This document shows positions 15,835 through 24,340 of a stretch of DNA of 37,143 nucleotides, piece after piece. The position numbers and the translations under genes were made by a program. Where the stretch lies: NCBI GenBank assembly GCA_014860445.1, contig JACZJT010000038.1, positions 1 to 37,143 on the forward strand, in the 5' to 3' direction. Origin of the DNA: Burkholderiales bacterium (GTDB lineage Bacteria; Pseudomonadota; Gammaproteobacteria; Burkholderiales; SG8-39). Each line of letters opens with the position of its first letter. Position 1 is the first letter of the stretch. Under the pieces are notes generated by a model. The model made no database searches. It had not been told where the DNA came from and saw only the letters and a program-made list of their open reading frames with translations.

Positions 15835-17445
15835 TTAGTCGTACGCCCGGAAACGGATGGCCGGGTCGCGCTTGATCTGCTCGACCAGCGCCACTTCCCA
15901 GCTCAGGTAGGCGCGCGCGTGCTTCTCATAGTCCTGCACGTGGTCGTAGGGCTTGTACCAGACATCGTCCAGTGCCGTGGTCGCGTTTTCCATGCCCGTT
16001 TCGATCGGCAGGTTCAGCGAAAACCAATTTGCGTTGCCGCCCTCGAGCACGCTGACCTCGGCTCCGGGCCATAGCGCCGCCGCTTCGGGCGCCGCCAGAT
16101 GCGCGAGCGTAGCGTCCTCCGAAGTCAACACCAGCACCCGCACTGCGGCGAATTGCTCCCGCGCCTGCTCCAGCCGCGCGCGCACCGCCCACCATGCTCC
16201 CGGAATGTGGCGATCGCGAAATCTCAGGCTGGAGGAAAGGTCCAGCACGGCCACGCCGCCCTGCTGCTGTCGCTGCACCAACTCGTTCGCGCTCACAGTG
16301 CGCCAGGATTTGAAGCCCGCCGGAACCCTGTTGCGCGCACCACGCTCCAGCGCCCAACCGGAAAAACCGTTCCCGCCTTCCGGTTCGAGCACATACACTT
16401 CGTTCCAGCCCATCTGATTCAGCCAGGACGCCGTCATCACCGAGCGCACTCTCGCAGGATCGATACACACGATGCGCGCACCGCGAACGGCGACAAATTC
16501 GTCCGTCGCCTGGATCAGCTGCCCGCCCGGCGCGTGGCAGGATCCGGCGATGCGCTCCCGCTCGAATTCCTCTTTGGTGCGCACGTCCAGCAGGTACAGG
16601 CTGCGGCTCGCGTCGCGCTGCCAGTCCCGGACCTGGTCGCGCATCGCGAACTTCACTTCAAAGCGCCGCGCAACGCGTTCCGCCGCGGCGCGTGCCCGGG
16701 TTTCCCCGGAGGTGCCGGGCGCGGGCGCCACGACCGTCGAGCCGCGCTCGCACTGGTAACCCGCGAGTTCCCAACCCATGGTGCCGTCCTTCAGCGCAAC
16801 AACCCGATTGGGAATGCCGGCGTTCCGTAGCGACTGGCAACCAATGATGCTGCGTGTGCGGCCGGCGCAATTGACCACCACGATCGTGTCGGGATCAGGC
16901 GCCAGGTCGTGCACCCGATACACCAGTTCGGCACCCGGCGCATCGATGCCACCGGGAATATTCATGCGGTGATATTCCTCGAAGGGCCGCGAATCGAGGA
17001 TGACCAGCTTTTCGCCCTGATCGATCAGGCGCTTGATTTCCTGCGGCGGCACCCTGGGCGTATCGTAATGATGTTCGACAAACTCGCCGAATGCCTTGGA
17101 GGGAACGTTGACCCCGGAAAACAATTCGCCGCCGGCCGCCTTCCAGGCGGCTGCGCCGCCCTGCAGCGTCGAAATATCCGTGTAACCCAGATCCGCGAGC
17201 CTGGCCGCAGCGCGCTCGGCGAGCCCCTCGCCGCCGCCATCGAGCAACACCAGGGGGACACTGCGTCGCGGCAGCAAGTCGCCGACCAGCATCTCCAGCT
17301 TCGAGAGCGGCAGCGCGCAGGCGAAGAATGGATGCCCCTGACAATGCACCCCCTGCTCGCGCACGTCCAGCAGGGCGAATTCAGTGTTCGCGAGCAGCAG
17401 TTCGCGCACCGCGGCCGGCGACACTGCGCGGCTCGCAGAACTCAT
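15835..17445 (-). CDS. Four-domain rhodanese protein with one active-site cysteine
   Basis: A 536-residue protein built of four tandem rhodanese-like domains, roughly 5-108, 130-235, 262-375 and 382-485, with a short C-terminal tail. Rhodaneses move sulfane sulfur through a persulfide on a loop cysteine. Only domain 2 keeps it, in NCAGRTRS (C193). The same loop reads LLDGGGEG in domain 1 (D69), IDPARVRS in domain 3 (D329) and TSEDAT in domain 4. The other domains are therefore likely structural or binding modules. It has no signal peptide. Its ATG overlaps the TGA of the thiol dioxygenase gene (ATGA), so it is probably the sulfur-handling partner of that enzyme. Confidence 0.9.
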   Translation of the reverse strand: MSSASRAVSPAAVRELLLANTEFALLDVREQGVHCQGHPFFACALPLSKLEMLVGDLLPRRSVPLVLLDGGGEGLAERAAARLADLGYTDISTLQGGAAAWKAAGGELFSGVNVPSKAFGEFVEHHYDTPRVPPQEIKRLIDQGEKLVILDSRPFEEYHRMNIPGGIDAPGAELVYRVHDLAPDPDTIVVVNCAGRTRSIIGCQSLRNAGIPNRVVALKDGTMGWELAGYQCERGSTVVAPAPGTSGETRARAAAERVARRFEVKFAMRDQVRDWQRDASRSLYLLDVRTKEEFERERIAGSCHAPGGQLIQATDEFVAVRGARIVCIDPARVRSVMTASWLNQMGWNEVYVLEPEGGNGFSGWALERGARNRVPAGFKSWRTVSANELVQRQQQGGVAVLDLSSSLRFRDRHIPGAWWAVRARLEQAREQFAAVRVLVLTSEDATLAHLAAPEAAALWPGAEVSVLEGGNANWFSLNLPIETGMENATTALDDVWYKPYDHVQDYEKHARAYLSWEVALVEQIKRDPAIRFRAYD

Positions 17446-18044
17446 TGTCGGGCGGGTCGCGCTTCGCGTATGTCGGTATGCGGCGGGAATATATCCCAGG
17501 CGTGAAGCTCGGGCTTGTAAAATTCGCGCCGGGTCAATTGCTCCAGCGCGAGACCGTACATGTGAAAGTTCAGCAGTGGCGCATCGATATGGATCGAATG
17601 CAGGTCCTCGGGCATGAACGACACGCCCGAGCCCGCCCGCACCACGTGCTGGCCCTTTTCGCGCACGCCGTTCTCGGCAGTGCGATCGTAGAACCGGTTC
17701 AGCTCCTCGCCGGTCACGCCGACAATCACCGCCCAGGTGGTGTGATTGTGCGCAGGCGTCGCGTATCCGCCCAATGATGAATTGGCATACAACGCGTAGC
17801 GATGGTCCTCGTCCTCGGCAAGCCTGTAGAGGCAGGACTGGCGCTTGCCGCCGGGCTCGGGCGGCGGGAAATCCTCGACGGTGAACAGATCGGTGCGCGC
17901 CGCGAGCTGGATCAGCCGCTGCCTGATCTTCGCCAGGCTGGAGCGCGTAATGCCATCGCGCGCTTCGATCGCGCGAATATCCGCCACTGCGCCGTCGACG
18001 GCCTGCCTGCGTTCCTCAACCTTGTCGATGACCTTCTTGTCCAT
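17442..18044 (-). CDS. Cysteine dioxygenase-family thiol dioxygenase
   Basis: A 200-residue cupin that should use one non-haem iron to oxidise a thiol to a sulfinate with O2 (cysteine, 3-mercaptopropionate or a relative). The iron ligands are H99 and H101 in PAHNH and H149 in DLH. The second-shell triad that is Ser-His-Tyr in most family members appears as N159-H161-Y163 in LNFHMYG. R74 in LYRL lies near where cysteine dioxygenase keeps a carboxylate-binding Arg. No alignment was run, so specificity is open. ATG at 18044. The stop overlaps the rhodanese start by ATGA, giving a two-gene operon. Confidence 0.85.
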   Translation of the reverse strand: MDKKVIDKVEERRQAVDGAVADIRAIEARDGITRSSLAKIRQRLIQLAARTDLFTVEDFPPPEPGGKRQSCLYRLAEDEDHRYALYANSSLGGYATPAHNHTTWAVIVGVTGEELNRFYDRTAENGVREKGQHVVRAGSGVSFMPEDLHSIHIDAPLLNFHMYGLALEQLTRREFYKPELHAWDIFPPHTDIREARPARQ

Positions 18045-18144
18045 GAATGCTCCTCTGCCTACAGGCTAGCGAACTTTTTCGACGGTTCAATCTACCGCAA
18101 GCAGGCTATGGAGGCAATGTCGCCACTCCACGCGCAAAGCAGCG

Positions 18145-19803
18145 TCAGTGCCGCTGTATCGCGTGCTCGCGTGTTTCGTGGAAGCCAAGCTCCGGCCAGC
18201 GCTCCTGCGTGAGTTGAAGATTCACGCGATTGGGTGCGAGATAGGCCAGATTGTCCGCGGCATCGCGCGCGATGTGGTGCGCCAGCGATCTCTCGAAGTC
18301 GGCGAGCATGCGCGGGTCCCCGCCCGTGACCCAGCGCGCGCAGGTTACCGGGGTGCCCTCGAACACCGCGTCGACGCCGTATTCGTTCTTCAGCCGGCTC
18401 GCGACCACTTCGAACTGGAGCACGCCCACCGCGCCCAGGATCAGGTCGCCGCCCAGCGCGGGCTTGTACACCTGAACCGCGCCTTCCTCGCCGAGCTGCT
18501 GCAGGCCCTTGTAGAGCTGCTTCACCTTGATCGGATTGCGGATGCGCACCGAGCGGAAAAAATCCGGCGCGAAATAGGGTATGCCGGTGAACTGAAGGGC
18601 TTCACCCTCTGAAAAACTGTCGCCGATCTGCATCTGCCCGTGATTCGGCAGGCCGACGATGTCGCCGGCGTAGGCTTCCTCGACCTGTTCGCGGCTCGAC
18701 GCCATGAAGGTGATGACGTTGTTCACCTTGATTTCGCGCTCCAGTCGCAGATGCCTGATCTTCATGCCGCGCTCGAAGCGCCCGGAACACACGCGCAGAA
18801 ACGCGATGCGGTCGCGGTGAGCCGGGTCCATGTTGGCCTGGATCTTGAATACGAAACCGGAAAACCGCGCTTCGCCCGGCGCGACCGTGCGCAGCGTCGC
18901 GTCGCGCGCGCGCGGAGCCGGCGCCCAGTCGATCAGCGCGTTCAAAATCTCGCGCACACCGAAGTTGTTGACCGCCGAGCCGAAAAATACCGGCGTTTGC
19001 GTTCCTTCGAGGAAGGCGCCGAGGTCGAACGGGTGCATCGCGCTGCGCACCAGCGCCACTTCATTCTTCAGTTGTTCGATTTCGCGCGGAAACATTTCTG
19101 CGAGGCGCGGGTTGTCGATGCCCGCCATAGCTTCGAACTCCTGGTCGGCGCGATCCTCGCCCGCGGTGAACAAAAGGATTTCATCGCGCAGCAGGTGGTA
19201 CACGCCGCGGAACGTCTTGCCCATGCCGATGGGCCAGGTCACGGGCGCGCACTGAATCTTGAGCACAGACTCCACTTCGTCCAGCAGTTCCAGCGGCTCA
19301 CGCGTCTCACGATCCATTTTGTTCATGAACGTCAGGATCGGGGTATTGCGCATCCTGCACACATTCAGCAGCTTGATCGTCTGTTCTTCCACGCCCTTGG
19401 CTGCATCGATCACCATCAATGCCGAATCGACGGCCGTGAGCACGCGGTAGGTATCTTCCGAAAAATCCTGGTGCCCGGGTGTGTCGAGCAGATTGACCAC
19501 ACAGCTGCGGTAGTCGAACTGCATCACCGAGCTGGCGACGGAAATCCCGCGCTGCTTCTCGATCTCCATCCAGTCCGAGGTCGCATGCCGGCGGCTCTTG
19601 CGCGCCTTTACCGTGCCCGCGAGTTGAATCGCGCCGGAGAACAGCAGCAACTTCTCGGTCAGCGTTGTTTTGCCCGCGTCCGGGTGGGCGACGATGCCGA
19701 AAGTCCGGCGACGCGCCATTTCGCGCGCGATCCGCTCCACCGGCGCGCGCGCGCCGTCCGCACTATCGGACTGGGGCGTTTCGGGATCGGCGACGGTGGC
19801 CAT
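18145..19803 (-). CDS. prfC: Peptide chain release factor 3
   Basis: A 552-residue translational GTPase that removes RF1/RF2 from the ribosome after termination. The P-loop is AHPDAGKT (39-46), with DTPGHQDF (G3), NKMD (G4) and the RF3-specific [13 protein letters not shown] segment. Domains II and III continue to the end at normal length. Compared with E. coli RF3 it carries about 20 extra N-terminal residues, rich in Asp/Ala/Pro. The start used is ATG 19803; Met29, just before [10 protein letters not shown], is an alternative. The gene lies 100 bases upstream of the thiol dioxygenase gene on the same strand. Confidence 0.97.
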   Translation of the reverse strand: MATVADPETPQSDSADGARAPVERIAREMARRRTFGIVAHPDAGKTTLTEKLLLFSGAIQLAGTVKARKSRRHATSDWMEIEKQRGISVASSVMQFDYRSCVVNLLDTPGHQDFSEDTYRVLTAVDSALMVIDAAKGVEEQTIKLLNVCRMRNTPILTFMNKMDRETREPLELLDEVESVLKIQCAPVTWPIGMGKTFRGVYHLLRDEILLFTAGEDRADQEFEAMAGIDNPRLAEMFPREIEQLKNEVALVRSAMHPFDLGAFLEGTQTPVFFGSAVNNFGVREILNALIDWAPAPRARDATLRTVAPGEARFSGFVFKIQANMDPAHRDRIAFLRVCSGRFERGMKIRHLRLEREIKVNNVITFMASSREQVEEAYAGDIVGLPNHGQMQIGDSFSEGEALQFTGIPYFAPDFFRSVRIRNPIKVKQLYKGLQQLGEEGAVQVYKPALGGDLILGAVGVLQFEVVASRLKNEYGVDAVFEGTPVTCARWVTGGDPRMLADFERSLAHHIARDAADNLAYLAPNRVNLQLTQERWPELGFHETREHAIQRH

Positions 19804-19964
19804 AAACTCAGAGGGGCGAAAAGGCGGGCAGTCTACCGGCTAGCGACGCAGAAGTCTATCGCCGGATCGCCGGCGCTATATACTCTCGTCCAATTCCCGC
19901 CTGCGATTTGACGGAACATGGAAGCCGCCGCTATTCGACCCACCCCCTCGCGAGCGCTTGCGCT

Positions 19965-21323
19965 ATGCTTCGCCGCATGCCGCCTGTAATCCGCAATACG
20001 CTCGTTTCCGCACGCGACCTGATCGCGGCTGCCGGACCCTTCGTCCTGATCACCCTGATATCGCTTGCGGGCGCCTATTACCTGCTTGATCCCAATCCGC
20101 CCAAGCGCGTGGTGCTCGCGACCGGACCCGAGCAAAGTGACTACGCCGAATTCGGAAAGCACTATGCGGCGGAACTCCGGTCCTACGGCATCGAGGTCGT
20201 ACTCAAAACGACGCAGGGCTCGTCGGAAAACAGGCGCTTGCTGCGCGACACGAAACAGACGGTCGACCTGGCTTTCGTGCGCGGCGGATCGAGCAGCGCC
20301 ACACGTGCCGCCGACGAGGAAGAAAGCGGCGTTCCGCTGGTCTCGCTCGGCAGCCTCTATCTAGAACCGGTTTGGCTTTTTTATCGCAGCGAATCGGCAC
20401 GTAACCTGAATCGCGAAGCGAAGCTGAAACAGCTGGCCGAGCTGCGCGGCTGGCGCGTAAACGTGGGCGCGCGCGGCAGCGGCGTGACCGGCCTCTTCGG
20501 CAAAATGCTGCAGGCGAACGGCATCGAACGCGATACGCTCCGGACCAGCCGCCTGACCCAGACGCCCGCCGTCGTCGCCCTGCTCAAGGGCGATCTCGAC
20601 GCGCTGGTGTTCGTTGCGGCGCCTGAATCGCTGATGGTGCAGATGCTGCTGCAAACGCCCGGGGTGAAGCTGTTCGAGTTTGCGCAGGCCACGGCCTATG
20701 AGCGCCGCATGCCGTTCCTCGATTCGGTGATGCTGCCACGCGGCGTGGTGGACCTGGCGCGCGACCTCCCGGCGCAGGATATGCCCTTGGTCGCGGCCAC
20801 CACCGAACTCGCCGCACGCGCGGATACGCATCCGGCGCTGCTGCAGTTGTTCGTGCAGGCTGCGCACAACATCCACGGTGGTGGCGGTTGGCTGGCACAG
20901 TCGGACAAGTACCCGTCGGCGCAGAACACCGAGCTGCCCATCGCAAAGGAAGCCGAACGTTTCTACAAGAACGGCCCGCCGCTGCTGCAGCGCTACCTGC
21001 CATTCTGGCTGGCGAACCTGATTGACCGCATGTGGGTGGCGCTGGTGTCCATCATTGCGGTGCTGATCCCGCTGTCGCGCGTGGTGCCGCCGCTGTATGA
21101 ATTCCGCATTCGCTCGCGCGTGTTCCGCTGGTACCGCCAGCTGCGCGAAATCGAGGACGCGCTGCGCGCGAAAAGCGCTTCTTCGGCGGAATTGCTGGAG
21201 CAGCTGAACCGGCTCGAAGCCAAGGCGCAGCATGTCACCGTGCCGCTGTCCTACGCCGACGAACTGTACGCCCTGCGCAGCCACATCGATCTGGTGCGGC
21301 AACGTCTGTCGTCCGGGGACTGA
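19965..21323 (+). CDS. Membrane-anchored TAXI-family solute-binding protein
   Basis: A 452-residue member of the TAXI family, whose members bind substrates for TRAP-type transporters. A hydrophobic helix (about 20-40) anchors the N-terminus. The binding domain starts RVVLATGPEQSDYAEFG and includes GSGVTGLFGKMLQANG. A second membrane helix (about 355-375, WVALVSIIAVLIP) and a cytoplasmic helical tail with coiled-coil character follow. This two-anchor form is not a typical free periplasmic binding protein. No TAXI-type 4TM/12TM permease is adjacent; the TRAP genes next door have their own DctP. Start: ATG 19965 or 19977; a TTG at 19908 seems too far upstream. Confidence 0.85.
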   Translation: MLRRMPPVIRNTLVSARDLIAAAGPFVLITLISLAGAYYLLDPNPPKRVVLATGPEQSDYAEFGKHYAAELRSYGIEVVLKTTQGSSENRRLLRDTKQTVDLAFVRGGSSSATRAADEEESGVPLVSLGSLYLEPVWLFYRSESARNLNREAKLKQLAELRGWRVNVGARGSGVTGLFGKMLQANGIERDTLRTSRLTQTPAVVALLKGDLDALVFVAAPESLMVQMLLQTPGVKLFEFAQATAYERRMPFLDSVMLPRGVVDLARDLPAQDMPLVAATTELAARADTHPALLQLFVQAAHNIHGGGGWLAQSDKYPSAQNTELPIAKEAERFYKNGPPLLQRYLPFWLANLIDRMWVALVSIIAVLIPLSRVVPPLYEFRIRSRVFRWYRQLREIEDALRAKSASSAELLEQLNRLEAKAQHVTVPLSYADELYALRSHIDLVRQRLSSGD

Positions 21324-21330
21324 TCCTGCC

Positions 21331-22635
21331 TTATCCGCCCAGTGTCCTGGGCAGCCACAGGGACAGCATCGGAAAAGCGCACAGCAGTATCAGGCGCACG
21401 AGATCCGCCGCGATGAACGGAAAGGTGCCGCGGTAGATGTGCGTCAGCGGAATGTCGGTCGCGATCGAATTGATCACGAACACGTTCATCCCCACCGGCG
21501 GACAGATCATGCCGAAGGTGACGGCCATCACGATGATGACGCCGAACCACACCGGATCGAAACCGAGCTGCATCATCGCCGGAAACACGATGGGCACGGT
21601 AAGCAGGATCATCGCCAGTTCGTCCATCACCGCCCCGAGTATCAGGTAGCCGACCATGACCAGCGCAAGCACGCCGTACGGCCCGATCGGCAGGTGCACC
21701 AGGAACTCGATCGACTTTTGCGTGAACTGGGTAATGGTAAGAAAATATCCGAACAGGTACGCACCGAGCACGATGGTCAGGATCGCCGCCGAAACGCGCA
21801 GCGAACTGACCAGCGTCTCCTTGATCTGGTGCACCTTGAGTTGCCCGCGCGCCAGACCGATCGCAAGCGCACCCATGGCGCCGACGCCTGCCGCCTCCGT
21901 GGCGGTGAACACGCCCAGATACATGCCTCCCAGCACCACCAGAAACAGCGCCAGCGTGGCCCAGAGATTGCGCAGCGTCGCGAAACGCTCGTTCCAGGTG
22001 TGGACCGGGCCGCGCGGCATGCTCGCCGGATTGCGCCAGCCGAGGAACACAATCACCAGTGTGTAGAACAGCATTGCGAGCAGCCCGGGAATTGCGCCGG
22101 CAAAGAACAGCTCCTTGATGTCGGTCTCGGTCATGATGCCGTACAACACAAAAATGACCGACGGCGGAATCATGATACCGAGCGTGCCGCCGGCCGCAAT
22201 CAGTCCCGCCGACAGCCCCGGGTCGTAGCCGGCTTTGCGCATCTCCGGCAGCGCGACCTGCGACATGGTGGCCGCGGTCGCCACGGAGGAACCGTTGATC
22301 GCGGCAAAACCTCCGCACGCGGTGATCGTCGCGAGCGCGAGCCCGCCGCGCCTGTGGCCCAACCATGCGAGGCCGGCTGCGAACAGTTCACGGCTCATGC
22401 CGGCGCCGGCGGAGAACGCGCCCATCAGGATGAACATCGGAATAATGGACAGGTTGTAGTCGGAGAGCACCGACAGCGGCACCTGGCCGAGCAGCTTCAG
22501 TGCCGGCCCCATGCCTGAGAGCGCGGCGAAACCAAGTATGCCCGACAACCCCATGGCGACGCCGATCGGCACGCGCAGCGCCATCAGCACGAACATCAGC
22601 ACGAAGCCGAGGAGCGCGACCAGGTCCCTATCCAT
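21331..22635 (-). CDS. dctM: TRAP transporter large permease subunit
   Basis: A 434-residue integral membrane protein with about 12 hydrophobic segments. This is the ion-coupled channel subunit of a TRAP importer. Family motifs include FGFAAINGSSVATAATM-like sequence (GGFAAINGSSVATAATM), IPPSVIFVLYG in the first half and CPPVGMNVFVI in the second. The ATG at 22635 (MDRDL) overlaps the 3' end of the small subunit gene by 8 bases; a longer upstream reading inside dctQ is rejected. It forms an operon with dctQ and dctP. The substrate is probably an organic acid anion, not identified. Confidence 0.95.
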   Translation of the reverse strand: MDRDLVALLGFVLMFVLMALRVPIGVAMGLSGILGFAALSGMGPALKLLGQVPLSVLSDYNLSIIPMFILMGAFSAGAGMSRELFAAGLAWLGHRRGGLALATITACGGFAAINGSSVATAATMSQVALPEMRKAGYDPGLSAGLIAAGGTLGIMIPPSVIFVLYGIMTETDIKELFFAGAIPGLLAMLFYTLVIVFLGWRNPASMPRGPVHTWNERFATLRNLWATLALFLVVLGGMYLGVFTATEAAGVGAMGALAIGLARGQLKVHQIKETLVSSLRVSAAILTIVLGAYLFGYFLTITQFTQKSIEFLVHLPIGPYGVLALVMVGYLILGAVMDELAMILLTVPIVFPAMMQLGFDPVWFGVIIVMAVTFGMICPPVGMNVFVINSIATDIPLTHIYRGTFPFIAADLVRLILLCAFPMLSLWLPRTLGG

Positions 22636-23119
22636 CCGGCCGCTCCGTCGCGCCGACGCCGGGCGACCGGTCCGCGTAGAGCACCAGGATGCGTTTACCC
22701 GCAAGGACCGCTGCGACTACCGCGCCCACCGCGGCGATCGAGTAGAAATAGTGCAGCGGCAGACGCAGGTCGCTGGTCACCTCGCTGCCCATGTTGCCGA
22801 CCATGATCCAGATCATCCACGCCATCGGCGCGAGCAGCAACAACGTCACGCAGGTGGCGAAGATGTCGATGCGCCGCCGCCATACCCTGCCGCAATGCTC
22901 CCACAGGATGTCGACGCAGATGTGGCTGCCGCGGTAGGTGGCCAGCGCGATACCCCACAGGATGGCGATCGCCTGGAGCTGCTTCGACAGATCGAACCAG
23001 TCCGGAATCTGCGTATCGAACAGATAACGTACGCACACGTTGAAAAACGTCAATGCCGCGACCAGCAACAGAAACAATGCCGCGACCGATTCCGTAAACG
23101 CGAGGGTCTTATCGAGCAT
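22628..23119 (-). CDS. dctQ: TRAP transporter small permease subunit
   Basis: A 163-residue protein with four membrane helices (about 10-30, 45-65, 88-110, 125-145), as expected of DctQ. The conserved RYLF in helix 1, the WFDLSKQL-like loop before helix 2 and W-x-x-A-x-x-x-R-G-x-H-I (ILWGIALATYRGSHI) are visible. It scaffolds the binding-protein interaction with DctM. It starts at ATG 23119, 95 bases after the dctP stop, and its end overlaps dctM by 8 bases. Confidence 0.92.
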   Translation of the reverse strand: MLDKTLAFTESVAALFLLLVAALTFFNVCVRYLFDTQIPDWFDLSKQLQAIAILWGIALATYRGSHICVDILWEHCGRVWRRRIDIFATCVTLLLLAPMAWMIWIMVGNMGSEVTSDLRLPLHYFYSIAAVGAVVAAVLAGKRILVLYADRSPGVGATERPDG

Positions 23120-23160
23120 GGCAGGGACTCCTGTGGGCAGGCAGTTGCCGGGACGCGCCA

Positions 23161-23203
23161 GCCTCGCCCCCCCCCGATTGAGCGCGCGAGGGAGGGCTAA
23201 GGC
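23161..23203 (-). other. Intercistronic hairpin between dctP and dctQ
   Basis: The left arm 23161-23175 ends in a run of nine C (23167-23175). It pairs imperfectly with the G-rich 23189-23203 block to make a GC-rich hairpin in the dctP-dctQ transcript. No T-run follows, so it may protect the dctP message or attenuate downstream genes rather than terminate. Higher binding-protein than permease levels are typical for TRAP operons. Confidence 0.4.
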
Positions 23204-23214
23204 CGTGAACAGGA

Positions 23215-24252
23215 CTAGTAAGCCGCGTTGTTGGCTTCGAGCGTTTTGCGGAAGGAGGCGAGCGCTTCCTTGGTATCAATTCCCGAACTGTTCGGCTTTG
23301 CCAGCCAGGTCGCGGTCAGCGGCTCGGCCGCCTTGCGCCAGGCGACGCGCTGGGCATCGGTGACCTTGACGATGGTATGGCCGGGCGTTTTCGCGAGGAT
23401 GGCCTGCCCCGAATCCTCGTCATTGCCCCAGTCGGCGCCGACCTTGGCCGCCCACTCGTTGCTGCAGTGGTCGTCGATCACTTTTTTCTGCGACGCGGAC
23501 AGCTTCTTGTAAAAATCCTTGTTCATGCTCCACACGAAGGTCGCCGCATACAGCCTCATGTCGGTGTGGTACTTGACCACCTTGTCGATGCCGAACGTGA
23601 CGATCGAATGCCAGGGAAAAGTGATCGCGTCGGCGACGCCTTTTTCCAGCGCGTCGCGCGCTTCGGGCGCAGACACCTGCACGCTGGTACCGCCGAGCAG
23701 GGTGACGTATTGGGCCATGGTGCCGTGGGCGGGCCGTATCTTCATGCCCTTGATCTGCTCCGGCTCCGTAATCGGTTTCTTCGAGTGCAGGGCGCCAATA
23801 TGAATATGCGCGAAGCAGAAATGCACGTCCTTCATCTCCTTGGCGGCATAGGCGCGGTACCAGGCATCCAGGGCCTTCGAGCCGGGGCCGGGACTGGAAA
23901 ACTGGAACGGAAGTTCGCTCACGCCGAATATCGGGAAGCGGTCGGCCTGATAACCCGGATTGGCCCAGGTGAGGTCGGCGATGCCGTCGCGCGCCATATC
24001 GTAGTGATTGGGCGCCTTGCCCAACTGTTGCGCGGGGTAGATGGTGACCTTGATCGAGCCCTTGGATGCAGCTTCGACCGACTTCGCCCAGGGGATAAAG
24101 CCGAGCTTCGCCAGCGGATGCTGTGCCGGCAGCCAGTGGGCGAACTTGAGTTCGACCTGCTTGTCCTGGGCCAGCACCGGCGAACCGGCGAGCGCCAGCG
24201 CAATGGCCAGTACTCCTCCTACAAGAATCCCGCGCGTATGTCCGTTGTTCAT
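23215..24252 (-). CDS. dctP: TRAP transporter solute-binding protein, DctP family
   Basis: A 345-residue periplasmic binding protein. A signal peptide (about 1-28, hydrophobic GGVLAIALALAG then SPVLAQ) is followed by VELKFAHWLPAQHPLAKLG, typical of DctP. The later GMKIRPAHGTMAQYVTLLGG matches the substrate-site segment, with the conserved carboxylate-binding Arg likely in KIRP. The frame is open upstream of the ATG at 24252, but that ATG has AAAGGGGA before it and begins a clean signal peptide. First gene of the dctP-dctQ-dctM operon. The substrate is unidentified, probably a carboxylate. Confidence 0.94.
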   Translation of the reverse strand: MNNGHTRGILVGGVLAIALALAGSPVLAQDKQVELKFAHWLPAQHPLAKLGFIPWAKSVEAASKGSIKVTIYPAQQLGKAPNHYDMARDGIADLTWANPGYQADRFPIFGVSELPFQFSSPGPGSKALDAWYRAYAAKEMKDVHFCFAHIHIGALHSKKPITEPEQIKGMKIRPAHGTMAQYVTLLGGTSVQVSAPEARDALEKGVADAITFPWHSIVTFGIDKVVKYHTDMRLYAATFVWSMNKDFYKKLSASQKKVIDDHCSNEWAAKVGADWGNDEDSGQAILAKTPGHTIVKVTDAQRVAWRKAAEPLTATWLAKPNSSGIDTKEALASFRKTLEANNAAY

Positions 24253-24326
24253 CGATTTTTTCCCCTTTGATTCCGCTGATGGTGATTTGGATCCGGTCTT
24301 GGCGACGGATGATGCTTTGGCCTTGC

Positions 24327-24336
24327 CATTATAATG
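24327..24336. promoter_or_regulatory. Symmetric bidirectional -10 element (CATTATAATG)
   Basis: A perfect 10-base palindrome that reads TATAAT on both strands (24330-24335 on +, 24328-24333 on -). It lies in the 88-base gap between divergent dctP and feoB. On the - strand TTCGCA at 24352-24357 gives a 4/6 match -35 with an 18-base spacer. On the + strand no -35 is seen, and the box ends only five bases before the feoB ATG. Confidence 0.45.
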
Positions 24337-24340
24337 ATTC

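Noticed and set aside
18640-19911. 423-codon + strand frame over prfC
   Set aside because: It is antisense to the conserved prfC gene, with composition typical of mirror frames.
21251-22366. Additional long frame in the dctM region
   Set aside because: It is frame-shifted against dctM on the same strand; the 12-helix dctM frame explains the DNA.
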